NCBI GenBank assembly: GCA_048497495.1
Contig: JAFHCF010000164.1
Coordinates: forward strand, 1-5,530
From: JAFHCF01 sp048497495
GTDB taxonomy: Bacteria; Pseudomonadota; Alphaproteobacteria; Rhizobiales; Ancalomicrobiaceae
Direction: 5' to 3'
DNA length: 5,530 nucleotides
Shown here: piece after piece, positions 1-5,183 of the stretch
Layout: each line of letters begins with the position of its first letter
Position numbering within the stretch: position 1 is the stretch's first letter
Made by a program: the position numbers and the translations under genes
The notes under the pieces: model-generated
What the model saw: only the letters and a program-made list of their open reading frames with translations
What the model was told of the DNA's origin: nothing
Database searches by the model: none

Positions 1-714
1 GAAGCGGCCGAGGTAGGGCTTGGCGAGCGGATGGGCCGAGCCGCCGATCTTCGAGGTGGCGAGGCCGAGGCGCACCAGACCCTCGACCAGGACGATCGCC
101 GACGCCACGCCGTCGATCACCGGCACGCCGTGGATTCTCTCCAGGCGTCGCGCCAGATCGGTCATGCCGGCGCATCCGAGCACCACCGCCTCGGCGCGGT
201 CCTCGGTGATCGCCCGGGCGATCTCCTCGGAGATCCGGTCGCAGGCGTCGGACCCCTCCTGCTCGAGCGCCAGCACCGGGATGTCGGCGGCCCGGACCCG
301 GGCGCACCGGGTGGCGAGACCGTAGCGCGCCAGATTGGCCTCGATCCCCGCGATCGAGCGCGACAGGGTGGTGACGACGGAGAAGCGATCGGCGACCAGC
401 GAGGCCATGTGGAAGGCCGCCTCGCCGATGCCGACGACCGGCGCGGGCGAGAGCGCGCGCGCCGCCTCGAGCCCGGTGTCGTCGAAACAGGCGATGACGT
501 GACCGTCGGCGTTCGCCGCGATCGCGGCGCGGATGCGGCCGAGCATGCCGGGCACGGCGAAGGCGGCGTCGTAGGGACCCTCGATCGAGGCCGGACCATC
601 GCTCGGCTGATCGGCGCGGATCACGGTGCCGGGTGCGGCGACCGCGCGGGCGACGGCGGCGGCCTTCTCGGTCATCGACGCGGTGGTGTTGGGATTGACC
701 AGATGGATCAGCAT
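1..714 (-). CDS. Asp/Glu-hydantoin racemase family protein (3' end beyond the window)
   Basis: This cofactor-independent racemase-type enzyme probably inverts a hydantoin or amino-acid stereocentre in the cytoplasm using two cysteines. The reading frame stays open from an ATG at 714 to the left edge, giving 238 residues. It starts MLIHLVNPNTTASMTEK, a typical family start. The two catalytic cysteines are seen as ACFDDTGLEAAR (Cys76) and VVLGCAGMTDLARR (Cys181). Family members are about 240 residues long, so only a few C-terminal residues should be missing. The start at 714 is preferred over an in-frame ATG at 732 because GAGG sits 5 bases upstream and the protein then begins on the conserved first strand. 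The gene starts 7 bases after the stop of the PotC-like permease, so it is almost certainly co-transcribed with the transporter. The substrate cannot be read from sequence; hydantoin racemase, aspartate racemase or maleate isomerase-like activity are alternatives within the superfamily. Confidence 0.9.
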   Translation of the reverse strand, partial: MLIHLVNPNTTASMTEKAAAVARAVAAPGTVIRADQPSDGPASIEGPYDAAFAVPGMLGRIRAAIAANADGHVIACFDDTGLEAARALSPAPVVGIGEAAFHMASLVADRFSVVTTLSRSIAGIEANLARYGLATRCARVRAADIPVLALEQEGSDACDRISEEIARAITEDRAEAVVLGCAGMTDLARRLERIHGVPVIDGVASAIVLVEGLVRLGLATSKIGGSAHPLAKPYLGRF

Positions 715-721
715 GCATGCC

Positions 722-1621
722 TCATACACCATGCCCCGCGTCGCTGCCGTGGCGGCCGCGGCGCGCGCCGATCGTCCGGATGGTATGGAGCGCCAGGCCG
801 ATGACCAGGAAGGAGACCGCCGAGGTGACCGTGCCGAGGGCGTAGATGTCGGGCGTCGTCACCGTGGTCGTCAGGCCCTGGAGGTCGAGCGGCAGGGTGT
901 TGACCGAACCGATCGCCTGCGAGGAGCGGGCGATCTCGTCCCACGACAGGGTGAAGCCGAAGAGGCCGATGCCGACGACGGAGGGCAGGATGATCGGCAG
1001 CACCACGTGGCGGAAGGTCTGCCAGCGCGTCGCCCCGAGATCGCGCGCCGCTTCCTCGTAGCGCGGGTCGAAGCGGTTGAAGATGGCGAACATGATGAGC
1101 AGGCCGAAGGGCAGCGTCCAGGTCAGATGGGCCCCGAGACCGGAGGTGTAGAGGCCCATCGAGGTGGTGTAGTGGCGCGCCACATAGGCCCAGCCCCAGG
1201 TGTCGGCGAGGCGTTTGACGAGATCGTCGACGAGGCGGAACTCGAGGCCGATGCCGAGCGAGGTGATGATCGAGGGCACGATCAGCGAGGCGATCGCCAC
1301 GTAGAAGAGCGCTGCCGAGCCGGGGAAGCGGCGGCGGAAGGCGAGACCGGCGGCGACCGAGATCACCACCGTCAGGACCATGACGACGAAGCCGAGCCTC
1401 AGCGAGCGCAGGAAGGCGGCGCCGATGTCGACGATGCCGGTGCCTTCCCACAGTTTGGCGAACCAGGTGAGGGACCAGCCGTTCATCGGAAAGGTGAGGC
1501 CGCCGTCCGGACCCTGGAAGGAGAGGACGAAGATGGCGAACATCGGCCCGTAGAGGAACAGGACGTAGAGCCCGAAGAAGGCGGCGAGCAGGTAGAAGGC
1601 GCGCGGGCGATCCTCGCTCAT
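722..1621 (-). CDS. ABC transporter permease, PotC-like (spermidine/putrescine type)
   Basis: This is an inner-membrane permease subunit of a binding-protein-dependent importer, 299 residues long. It has an N-terminal transmembrane helix (about residues 9-34), a periplasmic stretch, and five further hydrophobic segments (about 74-93, 102-122, 163-181, 207-228, 262-281). The cytoplasmic EAA loop that docks on the ATPase is clear: EEAARDLGATRWQTFRHVVL at about 189-208. The periplasmic segment and the LSWDEI motif near 225-230 fit the PotC/PotI class of the polyamine-opine-thiamine family. The start at 1621 is supported by AAGGAG 7 bases upstream, inside the last codons of the PotB-like gene; the two genes are separated by one base. 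It should form a heterodimer with that protein. The true substrate may be a hydantoin, amino acid or polyamine, since this family is often over-annotated as spermidine-specific. Confidence 0.93.
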   Translation of the reverse strand: MSEDRPRAFYLLAAFFGLYVLFLYGPMFAIFVLSFQGPDGGLTFPMNGWSLTWFAKLWEGTGIVDIGAAFLRSLRLGFVVMVLTVVISVAAGLAFRRRFPGSAALFYVAIASLIVPSIITSLGIGLEFRLVDDLVKRLADTWGWAYVARHYTTSMGLYTSGLGAHLTWTLPFGLLIMFAIFNRFDPRYEEAARDLGATRWQTFRHVVLPIILPSVVGIGLFGFTLSWDEIARSSQAIGSVNTLPLDLQGLTTTVTTPDIYALGTVTSAVSFLVIGLALHTIRTIGARRGRHGSDAGHGV

Positions 1622-1622
1622 G

Positions 1623-2510
1623 TCACAGCTCCTTGCGGATGTCGACGAGGCGCGACAGCGTCGCGATGATCATCAGGGTCACCCCGAGCAGGATCACGGC
1701 GTTGGCGGCGGCGACCGGGAACTGCAGGGCGTCGAGATGGGTCTGAATCATCTTGCCGGCGGAGGCGATCTGCTGGCCGCCCATGACGCCGACGGTGACG
1801 AAGTCGCCCATGACGATGGTGACGACGAAGATCGAGCCGATGACGATGCCGGGCTTCGACAGCGGCACGACGACGTTCCACAACGTCTGCCAACCGCTCG
1901 CGCCGGCGTCGCGCGCCGCTTCCAGGAGCGCGCGATCGATGCGGATCATCGAATTGAAGATCGGGATCACCATGAAGAAGGTGAAGAGGTGGGTCAGCGC
2001 CAGGACCACCGAGAACTGGGAATAGAGCAGCCATTCCACCGGGCGATCGACGACGCCGAGGCCGAGGAGGGTCTGGTTGACGAGACCGTGGCGGCCGAGA
2101 AGCGGGATCCAGGCGATCATGCGGATGACGTTCGAGGTCCAGAACGGGATGGTGCAGACCAGCGACAGGGCGATCTGCCAAGTCTTCGAGCGGACGTGGA
2201 AGGCGAGGAAATAGGCGACGGTGAAGCCGATGACGAGGGTCAGCGCCCACACCATCAGGCACAGCTTCAGCGTCTGGGCATAGGTCTTGAACACCGTGCA
2301 CATCTCGGGCAGCCGGGTCAGGCAACCCTCGAAGGTCTCGGTGTAGCCGCGCCCGGAGAGGCTCGGGATCATCTCCCAGTCGTTGTAGTCCCAGAAGGAG
2401 ACCATGACGACGAGGGCGAGCGGCACCAGGAAGAAGAACAGGAACACCGCCGCCATCGGCGTCGCCTGAGCCCAGGCGGTCATGTGACGGGTGATGGACG
2501 TCGGGGTCAT
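1623..2510 (-). CDS. ABC transporter permease, PotB-like (spermidine/putrescine type)
   Basis: This is the partner inner-membrane permease, 295 residues from the preferred start. Helix 1 (about 18-38) is followed by a long periplasmic segment containing three cysteines (63, 71, 84, the last at the next membrane segment). Then come the PotB-typical IPFWTSNVIRMIAWIPLLG (about 121-139) and the EAA loop LLEAARDAGASGWQTLWNVV (about 195-214). It ends KEL, whose codons also encode the ribosome binding site of the next gene. An in-frame ATG at 2564 would add 18 residues, but the ATG at 2510 has GGAAG 6 bases upstream and begins at the expected distance before helix 1, so I use it. It is the first gene of the visible operon. 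The ATPase and solute-binding genes usually found with it are absent here, and the presumed prophage end lies about 140 bases upstream. Confidence 0.92.
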   Translation of the reverse strand: MTPTSITRHMTAWAQATPMAAVFLFFFLVPLALVVMVSFWDYNDWEMIPSLSGRGYTETFEGCLTRLPEMCTVFKTYAQTLKLCLMVWALTLVIGFTVAYFLAFHVRSKTWQIALSLVCTIPFWTSNVIRMIAWIPLLGRHGLVNQTLLGLGVVDRPVEWLLYSQFSVVLALTHLFTFFMVIPIFNSMIRIDRALLEAARDAGASGWQTLWNVVVPLSKPGIVIGSIFVVTIVMGDFVTVGVMGGQQIASAGKMIQTHLDALQFPVAAANAVILLGVTLMIIATLSRLVDIRKEL

Positions 2511-2649
2511 GGGCGTCTTCCGGTTCGAGACGTCGGTCGGTGGAGCGGTTGTTAGTGGACACATGATCTTGCACTAAGGCGGGATTTCCCGGAAGAGCCC
2601 GTAAGGCTGTGGGAGGGGCGAAAAACAGCCGTTTTTGGGCGGGAGGCAA
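2511..2649. other. Intergenic flank upstream of the permease operon
   Basis: No convincing gene is seen. On the minus strand this is the leader or intergenic spacer before the PotB-like permease; the Shine-Dalgarno for that gene is at 2517-2521. An A/T-armed inverted repeat, AAAAAC-agcc-GTTTTT at 2621-2636, could be a weak terminator or protein site. It lacks a GC stem, so I do not call it a terminator. If the prophage end at 2650 is right, this is host DNA cut off from its normal upstream sequence. Confidence 0.5.
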
Positions 2650-2672
2650 TGTCTAATCGGAAAGGGCGTCCA

Positions 2673-2692
2673 GACACTTGATTCTGCAGTGG
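2673..2692 (+). repeat. Terminal direct repeat, copy 1 (putative transposase-binding site)
   Basis: It matches the consensus GACACTTGAWTYTGCAGTRG and starts 23 bases inside the presumed TG terminus. It is identical to copy 2 (2704-2723) except at three positions. Mu-family transposases bind several sites of about 22 bp near each end, which is the expected role; binding is inferred. Confidence 0.6.
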
Positions 2693-2703
2693 GGGGCCGA
2701 TCG

Positions 2704-2723
2704 GACACTTGAATTTGCAGTAG
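2704..2723 (+). repeat. Terminal direct repeat, copy 2 (putative transposase-binding site)
   Basis: This is the second copy of GACACTTGAWTYTGCAGTRG in the same orientation, 31 bases after copy 1 or about three helical turns, so both would face the same side of the DNA. The preceding CCGATCGGACA (2697-2707) is also an imperfect inverted match (9 of 11) to the presumed terminus TGTCTAATCGG at 2650-2660. Confidence 0.6.
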
Positions 2724-2742
2724 GAGCGCCCGGCGGGAAACT

Positions 2743-2786
2743 CTTCGAAGAGGCTTCGAGGCGGCTTCGAAGATGCATCGAAGTGG
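2743..2786. repeat. Four tandem 11-bp units, CTTCGAAGNGG-like
   Basis: The units are CTTCGAAGAGG, CTTCGAGGCGG, CTTCGAAGATG and CATCGAAGTGG, with TCGA starting at 2745, 2756, 2767 and 2778, exactly 11 bases apart. Two units contain the perfect palindrome CTTCGAAG. No convincing reading frame runs through the region. Protein sites stacked on one face of the helix, such as accessory or operator sites at the element end, are the natural reading. Function is unknown. Confidence 0.75.
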
Positions 2787-2873
2787 CTGAAAACCGGCTT
2801 TTAGTCGATGCCGACGGGATGCCCGACGCGAGGAGAAAACGGGAGCCGAGGGGCGAAAGGCGGGCCGAGAAGT

Positions 2874-2889
2874 TGGAATCGCGATTCCA
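2874..2889. repeat. Perfect 16-bp palindrome TGGAATCGCGATTCCA
   Basis: This is an uninterrupted two-fold symmetric site in the non-coding stretch between the element end and the membrane-protein gene. AGAAGTTGGAA overlaps its left half (2868-2878) and recurs at 2974-2984. It could be a dimeric regulator site or the loopless core of a terminator for the leftward transcript; neither is proven. Confidence 0.5.
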
Positions 2890-2923
2890 TGTTCTACCTC
2901 GATGCGGCGAACGCTCAAACGGC

Positions 2924-2937
2924 GGCGGAAAACCGCC
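2924..2937 (-). terminator. Weak hairpin downstream of the membrane-protein gene
   Basis: GGCGG-aaaa-CCGCC forms a 5-bp GC stem with a 4-base loop, about 70 bases past the stop of the leftward membrane-protein gene. On the leftward strand it is not followed by a run of T, so it would be a poor intrinsic terminator. It is listed only as the best candidate for ending the lysogeny transcript. Confidence 0.2.
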
Positions 2938-3005
2938 ACACAAGAGGTGTCTGATCATCAATGGCCGCAGCAAAGAAGTTGGAACAAATAGCAGCGCTGA
3001 TCGCC

Positions 3006-3461
3006 TCAACGAGAGCGCCCAATTGCGGGCTCACGAGCTGCCGCGGACATCAAATCTTCGATCGGTCCGTAGGGATCGACAGGAGTTGCCAACGACCGGG
3101 TTGCCGTCGTTGCCAATGAGGCGACATGGCCGGCAATCCTGGTTAGAAGAGCGGCAATCATGGAAAATCCCCAACCGACCAGAAATACCGCCTCGTGAGC
3201 GAAGGGTGGCGCGGTAACAGCGGCGTACACCGTCATAGCGATGGTTGCGACGATGCACCAGCCTGCCATCTGGCTGTATTCCCAGTCGGTCAACTTCAGC
3301 GCCGCATAGATGGCCATGATGCCGAAGGCGAGAGCCAGGACACCAAAGAAAATCTCGATCGTTTCACTGGTCGAGGAGGCCGGCTCGGCCCATGCGGGCT
3401 CCGATGCCGAGATGAGACCAGTTCCGACGAACATGACGAGCGCAATCGAACGAAATCTCAT
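3006..3461 (-). CDS. Small exported or inner-membrane protein, candidate lysogenic-conversion gene
   Basis: I do not recognise the family. The 151-residue protein starts with a signal peptide: basic MRFR, a hydrophobic core to about residue 20, then AWA before a likely cleavage after Ala25. Three hydrophobic segments follow at about 35-56, 66-84 and 90-110, and then a polar C-terminal tail of about 40 residues ending near GRSR. The start at 3461 is chosen over an in-frame ATG at 3494 because GGAGG lies 5 bases upstream and because the signal peptide then starts directly. It lies between the repressor and the presumed left end and shares the repressor's direction, so it would be transcribed in the lysogen. 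Membrane proteins in this position in temperate phages often block superinfection; that role is inference only. It starts 29 bases after the S24 remnant ends. Confidence 0.8.
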   Translation of the reverse strand: MRFRSIALVMFVGTGLISASEPAWAEPASSTSETIEIFFGVLALAFGIMAIYAALKLTDWEYSQMAGWCIVATIAMTVYAAVTAPPFAHEAVFLVGWGFSMIAALLTRIAGHVASLATTATRSLATPVDPYGPIEDLMSAAAREPAIGRSR

Positions 3462-3490
3462 ATCAGCCTCCAACGCGAGGCCGAGCGGCC

Positions 3491-3649
3491 TCATGTGAGC
3501 TTGCGGTCAACCCACTCGACCCGCCCGTGAACAGTCACCATACTGCCGGGCAGAATGGGCTCTTCCGGGTAGAGCGTTCGGTTGTCTGATACCATGATCC
3601 ACCCGCTGAGCGAGCGACGCAACCGTTTGGCGAAGAGCGCGTCATCGAC
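3491..3649 (-). pseudogene. C-terminal remnant of an S24/LexA-type phage repressor
   Basis: A reading frame of 52 residues, beginning VDDALFAKRLRR and ending GRVEWVDRKLT, has the end signature of S24 peptidase-domain repressors. KRLRR carries the position of the catalytic lysine (LexA VKRLKK). SDNRTLYPEE matches the following SDN-x-x-Y strand, and HGRVEWV matches the closing beta strands. The frame opens after a TGA near 3709 but contains no ATG or GTG before the in-frame ATG inside the motif IMVSDN, and the half-domain with the catalytic serine and the DNA-binding domain are absent. It overlaps the last 8 bases of the intact repressor-like gene in another frame. It is best read as a leftover of a replaced repressor. 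A translational frameshift onto this tail from the upstream gene is possible but would still give an incomplete S24 domain. Confidence 0.72.
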
Positions 3650-4424
3650 GCTTGTTGCGGCGCCCGGCGACGTATTTGTAGACGGCGTCGAGCTCGTCGT
3701 TGCTGAGGTCGGTCAGGCTCTCGGCCTTGAACTTGCGCGCCATATAGGTGGCGACAGCCTCGGCGTCGGCGGAATCCTTGGTGTTGATCTTGATGTAGGC
3801 GTAGTGACGTTTGCGCCAATTGTCGCCGTCCTTCACCGGGGCCGAGGCGGACGAGTTCAACCGACCGAGCCACTGGTGAAGGAACTTGCGGGCCTTCTCG
3901 AAGTCCGATGCCGCGATTAACGTGTAGGTGTTGACCCGACAATGGGCGTTCAACGATGCCCAAACGGCCCGGTGGCTCTTCGGGGCTTTCTTCAGGGTCG
4001 CCTCAGTCTCAACGATCTTATCGACGAGCTTGATCAAATCGGACCGTTGTTCGAGCGTGATGTGCTCGTCTCCCGGCTTGGTGATAGCCTTTGTAATGTT
4101 CTTCGGATTGATCTGGATCGGTCCATGATTTGAATTTATGTAACCAATACCGATGACGTTATCGATTTTGACGTTAGTTTCGTATCCAACCGCCCTTGAT
4201 ACAGCATCGGCGTTATTAGAACGAACGCCCGTCAAAATGTACTGAACATCAGCACCCATAGATGCGGCGTTTGCGAGCATGTCTGCGCGGCAAAAGCTTT
4301 TTCCGTTTTCAATCTTGCGTAGACCTTCAGTCGTAAGACCGAGAGCTCGCGCATAAGACACCTGGCTGTGGCCCAGGCGCTCTCTCTCTTCGACGAACCT
4401 CGCGGCGAAATCGGCAATTTCCAT
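3642..4424 (-). CDS. Phage repressor-like protein, XRE helix-turn-helix with ORF6C-like C-terminus
   Basis: This 260-residue DNA-binding protein probably keeps the prophage silent. Residues about 6-62 form an XRE-type fold: EERERLGHSQVSYARALGL is helices 1-2, then TTEGLRKIENGKS includes the recognition region. A block GADVQYILTGVR (57-68) follows, shared with the plus-strand HTH protein at 4845. Residues 84-115 are Asn/Ile-rich and resemble a beta linker. Residues about 122-190 resemble the ORF6C domain of phage regulators (HRAVWASLNAHCRVNTYTLI, then DFEKARKFLHQWLGRL). The tail is strongly basic (GRRNKRR). The position matches Mu c: leftward, divergent from ner. Only a weak TGGGA precedes the ATG at 4424, so translation or regulation may be modest. 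There is no S24 protease domain, so classical RecA-stimulated self-cleavage is not expected. The DNA-binding half and linker are visibly more AT-rich than the C-terminal half. Confidence 0.82.
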   Translation of the reverse strand: MEIADFAARFVEERERLGHSQVSYARALGLTTEGLRKIENGKSFCRADMLANAASMGADVQYILTGVRSNNADAVSRAVGYETNVKIDNVIGIGYINSNHGPIQINPKNITKAITKPGDEHITLEQRSDLIKLVDKIVETEATLKKAPKSHRAVWASLNAHCRVNTYTLIAASDFEKARKFLHQWLGRLNSSASAPVKDGDNWRKRHYAYIKINTKDSADAEAVATYMARKFKAESLTDLSNDELDAVYKYVAGRRNKRR

Positions 4425-4438
4425 CTATATCCCATTGC

Positions 4439-4458
4439 ATCCCAACAAAAGTTTGGAT
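4439..4458. promoter_or_regulatory. Operator-like inverted repeat ATCCCAAC-AAAA-GTTTGGAT
   Basis: It has two 8-base arms with one mismatch around an AAAA centre, 14 bases upstream of the repressor start. A further half-site ATCCCA (4429-4434) lies exactly one helical turn from the left arm. This layout suits a dimeric HTH protein (repressor or Ner) controlling both directions. Binding is inferred. Confidence 0.5.
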
Positions 4459-4491
4459 ACCTTCATCTAGCTGATTTGCACTCCCGAAAAA

Positions 4492-4511
4492 GCCGGCCCT
4501 GCCAGGCCGGC
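4492..4511 (+). promoter_or_regulatory. GC hairpin in the ner leader
   Basis: GCCGGCC-ctgcca-GGCCGGC is a 7-bp all-GC stem ending 6 bases before the ner Shine-Dalgarno (GAGG, 4518-4521) and preceded by AAAAA. It could act in the RNA on translation or early elongation, or in the DNA as a protein site. There is no following T-run, so it is not a terminator. Confidence 0.4.
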
Positions 4512-4527
4512 CAGTCCGAGGTAACCG

Positions 4528-4845
4528 ATGAAGAAGACCCGTCCCAAGCGGTGGGATCGCCATGAGATCATGGCCGAAATCCGCCGCAGAGGCACGACGT
4601 TGAGGGCCGTCGCCGTCAATGCCGGTCTTGAGAAGAACGGATGCAGCGTCGCGCTGATCCGGCCCTTCCCCGCCGCCGAAGTCGCGATCTCCGCGTTCCT
4701 GAAGGTTCCACTCCACGAACTCTGGCCGGATCGCTACTCCAGGTCTCCATCGTCACGCCGTGATCCTACGACGGAACACCCCGAGAAGAGAAGTCTGAAC
4801 GGATCGACCGTTCAGACCGTCGAATCCATGAGGGGGGCGGCGTGA
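4528..4845 (+). CDS. ner: Ner-like winged-helix early regulator
   Basis: It belongs to the Ner/Nlp (SfsB) family, whose Mu member binds between the repressor and early promoters and damps both during the lytic switch. Residues 8-70 align with Mu Ner: RWDRHEIMAEIRRRGTTL corresponds to DWHRADVIAGLKKRKLSL, and the conserved end LWPDRY corresponds to IWPSRY, with a helix-turn-helix between. Mu Ner is 75 residues; this protein is 105, with an extra polar Ser/Arg/Thr tail (about 71-105) of unknown role. The start at 4528 has GAGG 6 bases upstream. It is the first gene of the rightward operon. Its TGA overlaps the next start by one base (ATG at 4845), implying coupled translation. Confidence 0.9.
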   Translation: MKKTRPKRWDRHEIMAEIRRRGTTLRAVAVNAGLEKNGCSVALIRPFPAAEVAISAFLKVPLHELWPDRYSRSPSSRRDPTTEHPEKRSLNGSTVQTVESMRGAA

Positions 4846-5183
4846 TGAACATCCACATCCACCCCGATGATCGGGATTTGATTGCCGACAGGATTCGCGA
4901 AGAGAGGAGACGTCTCGGCTACAAGGAAGCGGCTTTTGCGAACGTTTTCCTCGGGAGGAAGCATTTCACCCTCACGAAGATCGAGTGTGGAATGGTTCCG
5001 ATGGATGCCGACGACCTTCGTGTTGCCGCCTGCGTCGGAATGGATGTCCAGTATATCATCACCGGTATTCGGACCTCCGACGACTGCCTCGCGGCGATTG
5101 AGAACGCTATTGGCTACGCCACGATCGGCGCGCGGGTTGCGGCCGCGATGGCGCCGCCCGGCGGCGAGGCCCGTCATGGGTGA
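4845..5183 (+). CDS. XRE-type HTH protein related to the repressor's DNA-binding half
   Basis: This 112-residue protein appears to be a second transcriptional regulator of the early operon. Comparison with the divergent repressor shows relatedness over about 75 residues: REERRRLGYKEAAFANVF against VEERERLGHSQVSYARAL, then GMDVQYIITGIRTS against GADVQYILTGVRSN, then AIENAIGYAT against AVSRAVGYET. The protein stops shortly after this block, so it is nearly only the DNA-binding module. A run of G (4832-4837) 7 bases before ATG 4845 supports that start. A GTG at 4842 in the same frame is the alternative and would add one residue. It could compete with the repressor for its operator as a Cro-like partner; that is inference. 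Its recognition helix is diverged (FLGRKHFTLTKIECG), so it may bind other sites. Confidence 0.82.
   Translation: MNIHIHPDDRDLIADRIREERRRLGYKEAAFANVFLGRKHFTLTKIECGMVPMDADDLRVAACVGMDVQYIITGIRTSDDCLAAIENAIGYATIGARVAAAMAPPGGEARHG

Larger units (their letters stand above)
4425..4527. promoter_or_regulatory. Divergent control region between repressor and ner
   Basis: This 103-bp spacer separates the leftward repressor-like gene from the rightward early operon and is AT-rich next to the repressor start. It must hold the repressor and early promoters. I could not find -35/-10 pairs good enough to place either, which is common in alphaproteobacteria. It contains the operator-like inverted repeat (4439-4458), a 10-bp-spaced direct repeat ATCCCA (4429-4434 and 4439-4444) and a GC hairpin (4492-4511). 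Confidence 0.65.

Noticed and set aside
1620..2555. A long plus-strand frame opposite the PotB-like permease, and similar frames at 31-804 and 626-1669
   Set aside because: These are Asp/Glu/Arg/His-rich antisense shadows of GC-rich coding genes, with no recognisable protein features.
2620..2637. AAAAAC...GTTTTT hairpin as an intrinsic terminator
   Set aside because: The stem is nearly all A/T, with no strong GC section, and no gene end is visible next to it.
2650..2724. Relic of an IS21-family element instead of the prophage end
   Set aside because: TG ends and multiple terminal repeats also fit IS21, but no istA/istB coding is visible and a Mu-like early region follows. Kept only as an alternative.
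2961..3119. A 52-residue plus-strand frame starting MAAAKKLEQIAALIAST
   Set aside because: The first 17 residues look protein-like, but the rest becomes Cys/Arg-rich and non-protein-like, overlaps the end of the membrane gene on the other strand, and has a poorly spaced ribosome binding site (13 bases).
2678..3217. A 179-residue plus-strand open frame
   Set aside because: It starts inside a terminal repeat, is rich in Arg/Pro/Glu without recognisable structure, and runs antisense across the convincing membrane gene.
3535..3963. A 142-residue minus-strand frame over the repressor end
   Set aside because: It is Gln/Arg-rich and lies out of frame with both the repressor and the S24 remnant, each of which has real family signatures.
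4425..4527. Specific -35/-10 promoters, such as TTGCAT at 4435 with TACCTT at 4458
   Set aside because: Matches to consensus are only about half of the positions in each box, no better than chance in this AT-rich spacer.
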